Source: an uncultured Oscillospiraceae bacterium | Lineage (GTDB): Bacteria > Bacillota > Clostridia > Oscillospirales > Oscillospiraceae | Direction: 5' to 3' | Assembly (NCBI GenBank): GCA_934589665.1 | Contig: CAKTOJ010000043.1 | Coordinates: 1 to 12,637, forward strand | DNA length: 12,637 nucleotides | In this document: positions 6,146 through 12,637 of the stretch, in pieces | How positions within the stretch are numbered: the stretch's first letter is position 1 | Layout: every line of letters begins with the position of its first letter | Translations under genes and position numbers: made by a program | The notes under the pieces: generated by a model | What the model saw: the letters and a program-made list of their open reading frames with translations, nothing else | The model's database searches: none | Told to the model about the DNA's origin: nothing

Positions 6146-7431
6146 GGGGGTGTTCCTTCTTTCTTAGGTTGGAGAATGGAGATCGCGCTGCGTTCCGCCA
6201 CTACGCTCTCGCGCAGAAAGGCTTCCACATCCGCGCGGGTGACGGAATCGTACAGCTCGGGGAAGCGGAAGGGGTCAAAGCCGCGGAATGTGCCGTCGGC
6301 CAGCGAGACGGCGATGTTCTCGAAGCTGTTGAGCGCGCGCAGGGTCGAGCCGAAGCTCGCACGGCGGATCTGCTGGTAAAAGGCCTCGTCCACGCCCTCA
6401 CGCGCAAGGCGCTGCGCCTCGTCAAGGATGGCGCGCACGACCTCGTCGGGCGCGTCGCTGTCGCCGCCAGCGTAGAAGTAGGCGATGCCGGGGAGCTGGT
6501 CGAAGCCGCCGCCGAAGCTGCCGTTGATGAGCCCCTTGTCATAAAGCCGCTGATAGAGCGGGGAGGAATCGCCGAGGAGGATATCGCAGGCCATGTCCGC
6601 GATAAGGTCCTGACGCATGAGCGCCTCGCCGCCGGAGACGGCGGCGCACTTGAAGCCGACAAGAAACTGCGGCATCGAGACCTCCATCGTCTCACACCGG
6701 CGTTTTTCTACGACATTCAGATCCTCACAGCCGTAATCGCGTTCGATGTGCTCTCCGTGGCTCTGCGGAAGAATATCTTCCGCGATGGCGGCGATCTCAT
6801 CAGGCGTGACGTCGCCGACGACGCAGAGCATCATGTTTGCCGGATCATAAAACGCGCGGTGACATTCGTAGAGTGTTTCGGGTGTGATCTCCGCAATGCT
6901 CTCCACCGTCCCGGCGATGGCTACGCGCGCGGGAGAGGAGCGGTAGAGACATTCGAGCAGATTGGTGTAAATCTTCCAGTCGGGCGTATCCTCGACCATG
7001 CGGATCTCCTGCGCGATGATGCCGCGCTCCTTATCCACGCTCTCCTGCGTGAAATAGGGGACGGAGACGAAGGAGAGAAGAATTTTGAGGTTTTCTTCAA
7101 AGTGCTCCGTGCAGTCGAAGTAATAGGCGGTGATGGAGTTGGCGGTGAAGGCGTTCGGCTCCGCGCCGTTCTGGCTGAGCGTCTGGAGCGCATTGCCGTC
7201 CTCGGTGTCGAACATCTTGTGCTCGAGATAATGGGCGATGCCGGCGGGCGTATCGTACCATGTCCCATTCCGCCGGAACCTCATGTCCATGCCGCCGTAG
7301 CGGGTGGTGAAAAAGGCGTAGCGCTTGCGGTAGAGCGGCTTTGGCACGATGGCGATGGACAGGCCGTTGGGAAGCGTCGTGCGCAGCACCGTTTCCCCGA
7401 TGCGGGGATAGCGCGTTTCATTCCACGTCAT
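6142..7431 (-). CDS. ymfH: M16 family zinc peptidase, YmfH-type (active-site subunit)
   Basis: A 429-residue M16B (pitrilysin/insulinase-like) metallopeptidase. The inverted zinc motif HYLEH is intact (His67, Glu70, His71). The downstream glutamates in QEIRMVEDTP (Glu142, Glu147) supply the third metal ligand, Glu147 fitting the usual spacing of about 76 residues. The GNALQTLSQNGAEPNAFTA segment is also typical. The second half is the inactive-type repeat of the two-domain fold, including a VGDVTPDE segment. In Bacillus subtilis, ymfF and ymfH are paired M16 genes; databases label this family as associated with EF-P 5-aminopentanol modification (also spelled YfmH), while the true substrate remains unclear. 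The pair most likely forms a heterodimer, as other M16B pairs do. The ATG at 7431 overlaps the ymfF stop by 14 bases and has AAGGAGG about 9 bases upstream. lgt follows with a 4-base overlap. Confidence 0.92.
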   Translation of the reverse strand: MTWNETRYPRIGETVLRTTLPNGLSIAIVPKPLYRKRYAFFTTRYGGMDMRFRRNGTWYDTPAGIAHYLEHKMFDTEDGNALQTLSQNGAEPNAFTANSITAYYFDCTEHFEENLKILLSFVSVPYFTQESVDKERGIIAQEIRMVEDTPDWKIYTNLLECLYRSSPARVAIAGTVESIAEITPETLYECHRAFYDPANMMLCVVGDVTPDEIAAIAEDILPQSHGEHIERDYGCEDLNVVEKRRCETMEVSMPQFLVGFKCAAVSGGEALMRQDLIADMACDILLGDSSPLYQRLYDKGLINGSFGGGFDQLPGIAYFYAGGDSDAPDEVVRAILDEAQRLAREGVDEAFYQQIRRASFGSTLRALNSFENIAVSLADGTFRGFDPFRFPELYDSVTRADVEAFLRESVVAERSAISILQPKKEGTPP

Positions 7432-8698
7432 GCTCTGTCTCCTCCTTTCCGGTCAGGAAATAGATCGTGTCGGGCTGAATGGTTTGCGCCGCCGCCGCGA
7501 CACGCTCGGGCGTGACGGCCTTGAGCTGTTCGATCAGCTCATCTGTTCCCTCCCAGAGGCCGGTCGCGGCCTGACCGAGATAGTATTCCTCCAGCCGGCC
7601 CGCGCTGTCCTCGCGCGAGCGGAGCGATGAGAGAATACAACTGCGCGCACCCTCAAGCTCCCACGGCTCGAACGCGCCGTCCTGCACGGCCTTGAGCTGT
7701 GCGGCGATCTCACGGCAGGCCACGTCGTAATTTTTTGCCTCGATGCCGGAGGAGACGGTGATGATGCCCTTGGAGCGGTGGTAGGACGAGGAGGCAAAGT
7801 AGCACAGGGAGAGCTTTTCGCGCACATTCAAAAAGAGCTTGGAGTTCGAGTAGCCGCCGAAAATGAGGTTTGCCAGCAGCAGCGCGGGGGAGTCCTCGCT
7901 CGAAGTGCGGTAGCCAATGGCAAGCTTGGACTGCGTGACGTCCATCGTCTCCGTGATCGTGTGAATCTCGGCGGGAGCCGCCACACGCTCGCTGACTGCG
8001 GGCTCGACCACACGCTCGCGTGCGAGCGCCGCCAGCGCACGCTCCAGCGCACCCTCCACGCGCTCACATGCGGCGCTGCCGCAGTAAAACAGCTCGATGC
8101 GCGCGGTGGCGAGCAGTTCGTTATAGAAGCGGTAAAGCGTCTGATTCGTGATCTTCTGCACGTTTTCCACCGTGCCGAGACGGTCGATGCCGTAGCGCTC
8201 CCCACGGCACATTTCCTCCAGCAGCCGCGCGTCGGCATAGTCGCGCTTGTCGTTGAGCAGGCTTTCGATGGCGTCGATGAGGTTTTCCTTTTCACTCTCG
8301 ACATACTCGCTCAGAAAGCGGCCGTTGTGCGTGAGCGGATCGAGCAGCACCTCGCCGATCAGATCGGCCATCGGCTCGAGCAGGCGTTCGCCGCCGGGGA
8401 CAAATTCCTCGTCGATAAAGCTGCCGACAAAGCCGAGACACTGGTTTTCGCCCTTCTTGCGCACAGTGTAGGCGATCGACGCGCCATAAAGACGGTCGAG
8501 CTCTGCCGCGATCGAGCGCATGTCGCGGTGGCGCATTGTGCCGCGGCGCAGCACGGCGGGCAGCAGCGCGCCGCAGGAGGCGGACTGTTCATCCAGCGGC
8601 GTAATGAGCTGCACGCCCAGCACGCCGGTTTTGAATTTGACGGCGGGCACATACGTCAGGTATACGCCCTCCGAGAGTTCCTTTCGCAAAGGCTCCAT
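7418..8698 (-). CDS. ymfF: M16 family pseudo-peptidase, YmfF-type (non-catalytic subunit)
   Basis: A 426-residue M16-like protein, first gene of the minus-strand operon. The position where an M16 zinc motif would occur has no HxxEH: the N-terminal half reads LLPAVLRRGTMRHRDMRSI then AAELDRLYGASI, so it is predicted non-catalytic. The C-terminal half keeps M16C-type features, notably LLLANLIFGGYSNSKLFLNV followed by REKLSLCYFASSSY, with the Arg and Tyr residues that help substrate binding in M16 heterodimers. This matches the usual pattern of one active (YmfH) and one substrate-binding (YmfF) subunit. Both are cytosolic by lack of signal peptides. The ATG start has GGAAAGGA about 12 bases upstream and a candidate promoter at 8734-8762. 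An alternative would be a member of the related AlbE/AlbF bacteriocin-processing family, but no bacteriocin genes lie nearby. Confidence 0.9.
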   Translation of the reverse strand: MEPLRKELSEGVYLTYVPAVKFKTGVLGVQLITPLDEQSASCGALLPAVLRRGTMRHRDMRSIAAELDRLYGASIAYTVRKKGENQCLGFVGSFIDEEFVPGGERLLEPMADLIGEVLLDPLTHNGRFLSEYVESEKENLIDAIESLLNDKRDYADARLLEEMCRGERYGIDRLGTVENVQKITNQTLYRFYNELLATARIELFYCGSAACERVEGALERALAALARERVVEPAVSERVAAPAEIHTITETMDVTQSKLAIGYRTSSEDSPALLLANLIFGGYSNSKLFLNVREKLSLCYFASSSYHRSKGIITVSSGIEAKNYDVACREIAAQLKAVQDGAFEPWELEGARSCILSSLRSREDSAGRLEEYYLGQAATGLWEGTDELIEQLKAVTPERVAAAAQTIQPDTIYFLTGKEETEHDVE

Positions 8699-8733
8699 GA
8701 AAACTGCGGTTCCTTTCCATTATATTTTAGGAT

Positions 8734-8762
8734 AGCATAGCACGAAAATGTGAACATTACCA
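8734..8762 (-). promoter_or_regulatory. Candidate extended -10 promoter for ymfF-ymfH-lgt
   Basis: The minus strand reads TGCTATGCT (complement of 8734-8742), an extended -10 with TATGCT. TGGTAA (complement of 8757-8762) lies 17 bases upstream as a weak -35. The predicted transcript start is near 8727, about 28 bases before the ymfF ATG. The 5-bp-arm dyad AATGT-GA-ACATT (8747-8758) lies within the spacer. Confidence 0.4.
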
Positions 8763-8812
8763 CTCTATTTCATAAAATCTTTGCGCTTCGCCGTTTTTCT
8801 TGCGAAATATCC

Positions 8813-8841
8813 TTGACTTTTCTGCTAAACTCATGTAAACT
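8813..8841 (+). promoter_or_regulatory. Sigma-A-type promoter for the ylxM-ffh operon
   Basis: TTGACT (8813-8818) and TAAACT (8836-8841) are separated by 17 bases, and the surrounding sequence is AT-rich within an otherwise GC-rich window. The start would be near 8848, giving a leader of about 50 bases before the GTG at 8899. This is the best plus-strand promoter seen in the window. Confidence 0.65.
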
Positions 8842-8873
8842 AATTCCTGTTGTAAAGCGATATAACTTTACAC
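8834..8873 (+). promoter_or_regulatory. Repeated TGTAAA half-sites forming a dyad in the ylxM leader (possible operator)
   Basis: TGTAAA occurs at 8834-8839 (overlapping the -10), again at 8851-8856, and inverted as TTTACA at 8867-8872. The last two form a perfect 7-bp inverted repeat, TGTAAAG-N8-CTTTACA (8851-8872), directly at and after the predicted transcription start. This placement suits a repressor operator or a small leader hairpin. No known regulator motif is matched with confidence. Confidence 0.35.
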
Positions 8874-8898
8874 GGAATACTCAAAGGAGGATTTCCCC

Positions 8899-9264
8899 GT
8901 GAAAAATCAGACGTTCCGCATGACGATGCTCTTTGACTTCTACGGCGAACTCCTCACGGACCGGCAGAAGGAATTTTATGAGCTTTATTATGATGAGGAC
9001 CTTTCCCTGTCCGAGATCGCCGAGAATTACGGTATCTCCCGTCAGGGCGTGCGCGACGTGATTGTCCGCGCCGAGGCGTACATGACGGAGATCGAGGATA
9101 AGACGGGGCTTGTTAAGCGCTTTATGCAGATGACCCCGCACCTTGACCGCATCGCCGAGGCGGCGGATGCGCTCCGGAAGCTCAACTACCGCCAGTATGA
9201 GGATTCTCGAATCGAAGAGCTTGTGACCGCGATCGAAACGGAGACTGCGGCACTCAAGGAGTAA
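8899..9264 (+). CDS. ylxM: YlxM family SRP-associated helix-turn-helix protein
   Basis: A 121-residue small cytosolic protein of the YlxM/p13 family, found in Firmicutes immediately before ffh. The N-terminal half carries a sigma-70 region 4-like helix-turn-helix (about residues 20-62): LTDRQKEFYELYYDEDLSLS, then EIAENYGISRQGVRDVIVRA. The C-terminal part is helical and acidic. In streptococci the homologue binds the SRP RNA and modulates SRP GTPase activity; a transcriptional role has also been suggested from the fold. The GTG start at 8899 is set by a near-perfect AAAGGAGG (8883-8890) 8 bases upstream. It is followed after 12 bases by ffh with its own AAGGAG, so the two are co-transcribed from the promoter at 8813-8841. 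Confidence 0.93.
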   Translation: MKNQTFRMTMLFDFYGELLTDRQKEFYELYYDEDLSLSEIAENYGISRQGVRDVIVRAEAYMTEIEDKTGLVKRFMQMTPHLDRIAEAADALRKLNYRQYEDSRIEELVTAIETETAALKE

Positions 9265-9276
9265 AAGGAGTTACCG

Positions 9277-10644
9277 ATGGCATTTGAGGGCCTGAGCGAA
9301 AAACTCAGCAGTATCTTTAAAAACCTGCGCGGCAAGGGCCGCCTGAGCGAGAACGATATCAAGCTCGCCATGCGCGAGGTGCGCCTGGCGCTGCTTGAGG
9401 CGGATGTGAGCTATAAGGTTGTCAAGGACTTTATCGCCAAGGTGTCCGAGCGTGCGGTCGGCGTTGAGGTGCTCGAGAGCCTGACCCCCGCCCAGCAGGT
9501 CATCAAGATCGTCAACGACGAGCTGACCGCACTCATGGGCGGCGCGAACGCGCGGCTGACCTTTGCCAACAACCCGCCGACGGTTGTGATGATGGTCGGC
9601 CTTCAGGGCGCCGGTAAGACGACGAATGTTGCCAAGCTTGCCGGGCTTCTGCGCCGTCAGGGACACCGTCCGCTGCTCGTGGCGTGCGACGTGTACCGTC
9701 CGGCGGCGATCACGCAGCTTCAGGTCGTCGGCAGCCAGCTGAACCTTCCGGTTTTCGAGATGGGGCAGATCGATCCGGTTACCATTGCCTCCGAAGCCGT
9801 GAAGTACGCAAAGGATCACGGCAACGATGTGCTCTTTCTCGATACCGCCGGCCGCCTGCATGTGGATGAAGAGCTGATGGACGAGCTCAAGCGCGTCAAG
9901 GCGGCGGTGAAGCCCAACGAGATCTTGCTGGTTGTGGACGCCATGACTGGTCAGGACGCTGTGAACGCGGCAAGCGCGTTCGACGAGGCGCTCGGCATCG
10001 ACGGCGTTGTGCTCACCAAACTCGACGGCGACGCACGCGGCGGCGCTGCGCTCTCCATCCGCGCGGCTACCGGCAAGCCCATCAAGTTTGTCGGCACGGG
10101 TGAAAAGCTCGACATGATCGAGCCGTTCCATCCCGACCGCATGGCCTCGCGCATCCTCGGCATGGGCGATGTGCTCAGCTTCATTGAAAAGGCGGAGCAG
10201 CATGTCGACGAGGAAAAGGCAAAGAAGCTGGAGGAAAAGCTGCGGCAGAACCGCTTCACGCTGACGGATTATTATGATCAGCTCGTGCAGATCAAGGGCA
10301 TGGGCGATCTGAGCCAGCTGGCGGAAATGATGCCCGGCGGGATGGGAAAGCAGCTCGCGGGTGCGGAAATTGACCCGAAGGTGATGGCGCACACCGAGGC
10401 CATCATCCTCTCCATGACGCCGGAGGAACGCGAGAATCCGAAGATCCTCGGCGCAAGCCGCAAAAAGCGCATCGCCGCCGGCTGCGGACTGGAGGTCGTG
10501 GACGTCAACCGCCTGTTAAAGCAGTTCGAGATGATGCAGGACCTGATCAAGCAGGTGACGCGGGGCAAGATGCCGCGCGGTCTCGGCGGCAAGGGCGGCA
10601 TGAGCCGGCTGCACGGCTTCGGGCGCAGGAAGCGCTTTAAGTAA
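9277..10644 (+). CDS. ffh: Signal recognition particle protein Ffh (SRP54)
   Basis: The GTPase that, bound to SRP RNA, recognises signal sequences on nascent chains and delivers ribosomes to FtsY and the Sec translocon. At 455 residues it is of normal length. An N-terminal helical domain (about 1-88) is followed by the NG GTPase domain: P-loop GLQGAGKTT (108-116), CDVYRPAA (137-144), DTAGR (189-193) and TKLD (247-250), then GTGEK (273-277). The methionine-rich M domain (about 300-455) has the MPGG finger loop near 352 and an RNA-binding helix region [11 protein letters not shown] (394-404). A Gly/Lys/Arg-rich end closes the protein. The ATG at 9277 follows AAGGAG (9265-9270) by 6 bases. No terminator is evident in the 71 bases before rpsP, so read-through is likely, possibly with an additional promoter in the AT-rich gap. 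Confidence 0.98.
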   Translation: MAFEGLSEKLSSIFKNLRGKGRLSENDIKLAMREVRLALLEADVSYKVVKDFIAKVSERAVGVEVLESLTPAQQVIKIVNDELTALMGGANARLTFANNPPTVVMMVGLQGAGKTTNVAKLAGLLRRQGHRPLLVACDVYRPAAITQLQVVGSQLNLPVFEMGQIDPVTIASEAVKYAKDHGNDVLFLDTAGRLHVDEELMDELKRVKAAVKPNEILLVVDAMTGQDAVNAASAFDEALGIDGVVLTKLDGDARGGAALSIRAATGKPIKFVGTGEKLDMIEPFHPDRMASRILGMGDVLSFIEKAEQHVDEEKAKKLEEKLRQNRFTLTDYYDQLVQIKGMGDLSQLAEMMPGGMGKQLAGAEIDPKVMAHTEAIILSMTPEERENPKILGASRKKRIAAGCGLEVVDVNRLLKQFEMMQDLIKQVTRGKMPRGLGGKGGMSRLHGFGRRKRFK

Positions 10645-10715
10645 AAATTGTTGATTCATGCTTTACGCATACGATCATAAATACAAAAATACATTTCACT
10701 TTGGAGGAAAACATC

Positions 10716-10955
10716 ATGGTCAAAATTCGTCTGCGCCGTATGGGCGCCAAGAAGGCTCCTTTCTACCGCGTTGTCGTTGCGGATTCCCGTTATCCCCGTG
10801 ACGGCCGCTTCATTGAGGAGATCGGTACCTACAATCCCTGCGTGAGCCCCGCCGAGATCAAGATCGACGCCGAGCGCGCTCAGGAGTGGATCAAGACCGG
10901 CGCTCAGCCCACCGACACGGTCCGCGCGCTGCTCAAGCGAATCAACGCGATTTGA
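10716..10955 (+). CDS. rpsP: 30S ribosomal protein S16
   Basis: A 79-residue small-subunit protein that helps 16S rRNA folding. It is recognised by [20 protein letters not shown], then [21 protein letters not shown] and the [13 protein letters not shown] end, all classic for the family. The start is the ATG at 10716, not an upstream in-frame TTG at 10701: the TTG lies on the ribosome binding site itself (GGAGG, 10703-10707, 8 bases before the ATG), and S16 proteins begin MVKIRL. Its codon choice looks more biased than its neighbours (many CGT/CGC Arg, GAG Glu), as expected for high expression. khpA starts 16 bases after its stop. In most Firmicutes this gene leads rpsP-ylqC-rimM-trmD-rplS; here only the first step of that order is kept. 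Confidence 0.98.
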   Translation: MVKIRLRRMGAKKAPFYRVVVADSRYPRDGRFIEEIGTYNPCVSPAEIKIDAERAQEWIKTGAQPTDTVRALLKRINAI

Positions 10956-10971
10956 TTTGCAGGTGCAAAGC

Positions 10972-11202
10972 ATGAAGGACTTGCTGCTCTACATCGCCAA
11001 AAATCTGGTCGAGCATCCGGATGAGGTCACGGTGACAGAGAAGCAGGGAACGGACGAGCTGACGTTGGAGCTGCACGTCGCCCCTGATGATATGGGTAAG
11101 GTGATCGGCCGTCAGGGCCGCATTGCCAAGGAGATCCGTACCGTCATCCGCTCCTATGCGCAGCGCACCGGAGAAAAGGTATCCGTCGATATCGTAGATT
11201 GA
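10972..11202 (+). CDS. khpA: KH-domain RNA-binding protein KhpA (YlqC family)
   Basis: A 76-residue protein consisting of essentially one KH domain. The RNA-binding loop is GKVIGRQGR (residues about 42-50), with the GxxG motif intact. KhpA forms homodimers or pairs with KhpB/Jag to bind many RNAs and influence cell division and envelope synthesis in streptococci and clostridia. The ATG at 10972 is preferred over an in-frame TTG at 10957: it has AGGTG (10961-10965) at a suitable distance and gives the normal length and MKDLLLYIAKNLVEHP start, while the TTG lies one base after the rpsP stop with no separate binding site. The operon ends here, with a terminator beginning at the stop codon. Confidence 0.95.
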   Translation: MKDLLLYIAKNLVEHPDEVTVTEKQGTDELTLELHVAPDDMGKVIGRQGRIAKEIRTVIRSYAQRTGEKVSVDIVD

Positions 11203-11243
11203 AAAAAGCATCCATCCGCTTTCATGCGGATGGATGCTTTTTT
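11202..11243. terminator. Strong bidirectional terminator after khpA
   Basis: A perfect 12-bp stem (GCATCCATCCGC at 11208-11219, GCGGATGGATGC at 11226-11237) with a 6-base loop TTTCAT is flanked by A6 and T6, so pairing can extend to 18 bp and both strands end in a run of six Ts. It starts at the last base of the khpA stop and lies 13 bases from the stop of the convergent ATP-grasp gene, serving both operons. Confidence 0.95.
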
Positions 11244-11255
11244 GTCCGGAGTGCG

Positions 11256-12497
11256 TCAGACCTCTTTGCTTTTGTCAAAGTGGTAGCGCGCGAAGCTTTT
11301 ATACTGCGCCGCATAATACCGTGCGAGCCGGTATATGCGCGCGGGGGAGAGGTCGCCCCTGCACCAGAGCGTGTGCATGGCCGGATAGCTCTCCAGCTCC
11401 TCGCGCAGCGCGGGTGCGGTGACATACTTGCGGATGATGCCGCGGGGGACGTTCATCCAGAGCGCGGTGCTTTCGTTATAGATGCACCCCTCGCGCCGGC
11501 CATAGACGACATCCTCGGTGAGCAGCTTCATCATGTTGATGCCCGCCGCGCGGCAGAAAAAGCTTGAGCGTCCGAGCCGTGGATTGATTTCAAAGAGAAC
11601 ATAACGGCCCGTGCGGGAATCGTACTTCATGTCGATGTTGGAGAAGCCGACATAGCCAAGCGCCTCCAGAAACTGCTGCATTTTATCGTAGAGCAGCGTA
11701 TCGCCGCGCGAGACGATAGCGGCATAGTTGCCGATGCTCTTGGGATCGTAGTATTCCAGAACCGGCTGGCCGAGGCACATCGCGCGCACATGGCCGTCGA
11801 TATCGGAATAGCTGTTGAGCACGCGCATGGCGTCGTCTCCGCCGGGGATGAACTCCTGCAAAATGAGCCTACCGCGGTAGGACGAGGCATTCATGCTGCG
11901 CACCATTTCAAGGTATTGCTCTTTGGTGTCGAAGAAGAATACCTTCTTTTTCCCCTCAAAGTGACAGCGGAGATAGTCGAGTGCGTTGGAGTTTTCAGGC
12001 TTGACGACGATGGGAAAATCGAACGGCAGCTGCTCGGCGGCCTTGGCGCGCTCTTCGGGTGCGGCGATAACGGTTTTGGGATAGTCCATACCGTACTGCT
12101 CACAGAGGGCGTAGAACTTATCCTTGGTGTCGAAGGTCTCAAGCAGCTCCTCGGAGATGAAGCGGTTGGCGATCAAGCCCTCGAAGTGTGCATAATGGCG
12201 GCAGAGAAGGCCGGTGTAGTAATCCGAGCACGGGATGACGAGCAGCTTTTCATACATCCTGCTGCACTCACGCAGTACGCCGAGCAGTGCGTCGGGGAAT
12301 ACCTCCTCGCGCTCAAAATTTTCGATGATGCGGCAGGTGAAGAGCTTCGAGTGGCGCGTGGGGATCAGCTGCTGCGTGCACAGCAGCAGCGGTGTGACGG
12401 TGGGGTAGGCCTCGCGGAACAGCCGCGCCGTGCCATAGGCGTTCTCATCGCTGCCGAGGATGATCGGCAGAAAATCCTGCTTTGTCTGAGCGGTCAT
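11256..12497 (-). CDS. ATP-grasp carboxylate-amine ligase, D-aspartate ligase (Asl)-like
   Basis: A 413-residue soluble ATP-grasp enzyme. Visible landmarks are an N-terminal pre-grasp domain with ILGSDENAYGTARLFREAYP (13-32) and PTRHSKL (46-52), VVKP with nucleotide-binding Lys166, LQEFIPGGDD (213-222), NIDMKYD (287-293) and LFEINPRLGRSS (301-312), where Glu303 and Asn305 would bind magnesium. The pre-grasp segments, the LPFDFPIVVKP stretch, RVLNSYSDIDGHVRAMCLG and the EINPRLGRSSFF ending resemble, from memory, the D-aspartate ligase of Enterococcus faecium, which activates the beta-carboxyl of D-Asp and adds it to the stem lysine amine of UDP-MurNAc-pentapeptide. The true amino-acid and amine substrates here are unknown. 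Its ATG overlaps the stop of a MurE-like gene (ATGA) with AAAGGAG upstream, which supports action on a peptidoglycan-type precursor. There is no membrane segment. ATP-grasp assignment is firm; Asl-like specificity is inferred. Confidence 0.88.
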   Translation of the reverse strand: MTAQTKQDFLPIILGSDENAYGTARLFREAYPTVTPLLLCTQQLIPTRHSKLFTCRIIENFEREEVFPDALLGVLRECSRMYEKLLVIPCSDYYTGLLCRHYAHFEGLIANRFISEELLETFDTKDKFYALCEQYGMDYPKTVIAAPEERAKAAEQLPFDFPIVVKPENSNALDYLRCHFEGKKKVFFFDTKEQYLEMVRSMNASSYRGRLILQEFIPGGDDAMRVLNSYSDIDGHVRAMCLGQPVLEYYDPKSIGNYAAIVSRGDTLLYDKMQQFLEALGYVGFSNIDMKYDSRTGRYVLFEINPRLGRSSFFCRAAGINMMKLLTEDVVYGRREGCIYNESTALWMNVPRGIIRKYVTAPALREELESYPAMHTLWCRGDLSPARIYRLARYYAAQYKSFARYHFDKSKEV

Positions 12498-12637
12498 GCC
12501 TGCGTGCTCCTTTCGTCGTATTCAGCAAGGTATTTGAGCGTCAGCTCCACGTCGCTCGGATAGGGAATAAATTCCCGCCCGCGTTTCATGGTCGTCTCCT
12601 CACCCTTGCCGGTGAGCAGAATGACGCGCGGCTCCGT
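12494..12637 (-). CDS. MurE-like Mur ligase, C-terminal end only (cut by window edge)
   Basis: The last 47 codons of a minus-strand gene that continues beyond the window, ending in TGA at 12494-12496. The visible protein has VILLTGKGEETTMKRG and, after a short stretch, FIPYPSDVELTLKYLAEYD. GKG followed by an acidic residue matches the GKGHE element near the C-terminus of MurE-type ligases, where in E. coli the Gly and Glu contact the diaminopimelate side chain. The following SDVE(L)..KYL motif also fits the C-terminal Mur domain. His of GKGHE is replaced by Glu, suggesting a MurE paralogue or altered amino-acid specificity, but too little is visible to tell. It overlaps the ATP-grasp gene by 4 bases (ATGA), so both are one transcript. 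A main-pathway MurE is the alternative. Confidence 0.8.
   Translation of the reverse strand, partial: TEPRVILLTGKGEETTMKRGREFIPYPSDVELTLKYLAEYDERSTQA

Noticed and set aside
6169..7515. 448-codon open frame on the plus strand
   Set aside because: It is antisense to ymfH, whose zinc motif and operon overlaps are clear. The frame has no domain and no ribosome binding site of note.
7778..8740. 320-codon open frame on the plus strand
   Set aside because: It is antisense to ymfF and runs into its promoter region; no recognisable protein features.
8834..8872. The same WalR-type direct repeat in the ylxM leader
   Set aside because: The TGTAAA copies are 17 bases apart start to start, not 11, and the third is inverted, so they do not match the known site.
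9271..10392. 373-codon open frame on the minus strand
   Set aside because: It is antisense to ffh, a definite gene; a composition artefact.
10645..10715. Terminator or structured leader between ffh and rpsP
   Set aside because: Only a 4-bp ATGC/GCAT hairpin is seen, with no T-tract. It is too weak to call, although an internal promoter in this AT-rich gap remains possible.
10701..10718. Upstream TTG start adding five residues to S16
   Set aside because: The TTG overlaps the ribosome binding site that serves the ATG at 10716, and S16 proteins begin with MVKIRL.

Overview
The window looks like core chromosome of a GC-rich, Gram-positive (Firmicutes/Clostridia-type) anaerobe, most like gut Oscillospiraceae/Ruminococcaceae. 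The reasons are the ylxM-ffh-rpsP-khpA gene order, strong AGGAGG-type ribosome binding sites, several GTG starts, a paired M16 peptidase set of the ymfF/ymfH type, a GerMN lipoprotein and an SpoIIA-era style D,D-carboxypeptidase. Taxonomy is inferred from gene order and protein flavour only. No rRNA, tRNA, CRISPR array, insertion sequence or phage gene was seen.

Left part (1-5037): a minus-strand D-alanyl-D-alanine carboxypeptidase (169-1539) is divergent, across 119 bases, from a tightly packed plus-strand operon. That operon holds a short membrane-anchored ComEA-like helix-hairpin-helix protein, an OmpR-family response regulator, a sensor histidine kinase and a lipoprotein with two GerMN-like domains. 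Three of its junctions are translationally coupled or nearly so (GTGA overlap, 21-base gap, ATGA overlap). The unit is probably an envelope-sensing two-component system whose lipoprotein acts outside the membrane, next to a peptidoglycan-trimming enzyme.

Middle part (5042-8898): a bidirectional terminator separates that operon from a convergent minus-strand operon, ymfF-ymfH-lgt (overlaps of 14 and 4 bases). It encodes an M16 pseudo-peptidase, an M16 peptidase with an intact zinc motif, and prolipoprotein diacylglyceryl transferase, the enzyme that would lipidate the neighbouring GerMN lipoprotein. The next 200 bases hold divergent promoters.

Right part (8813-12637): a plus-strand secretion/translation operon ylxM-ffh-rpsP-khpA runs from a good sigma-A-type promoter to a perfect 12-bp-stem terminator. 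rimM and trmD, which usually follow, are absent. Convergent to it is a minus-strand pair: the last 47 codons of a MurE-like Mur ligase (cut by the window edge) overlapping an ATP-grasp ligase that resembles the D-aspartate ligase (Asl) family of peptidoglycan cross-bridge enzymes. This pair is the most unusual content. The rest is ordinary housekeeping sequence.
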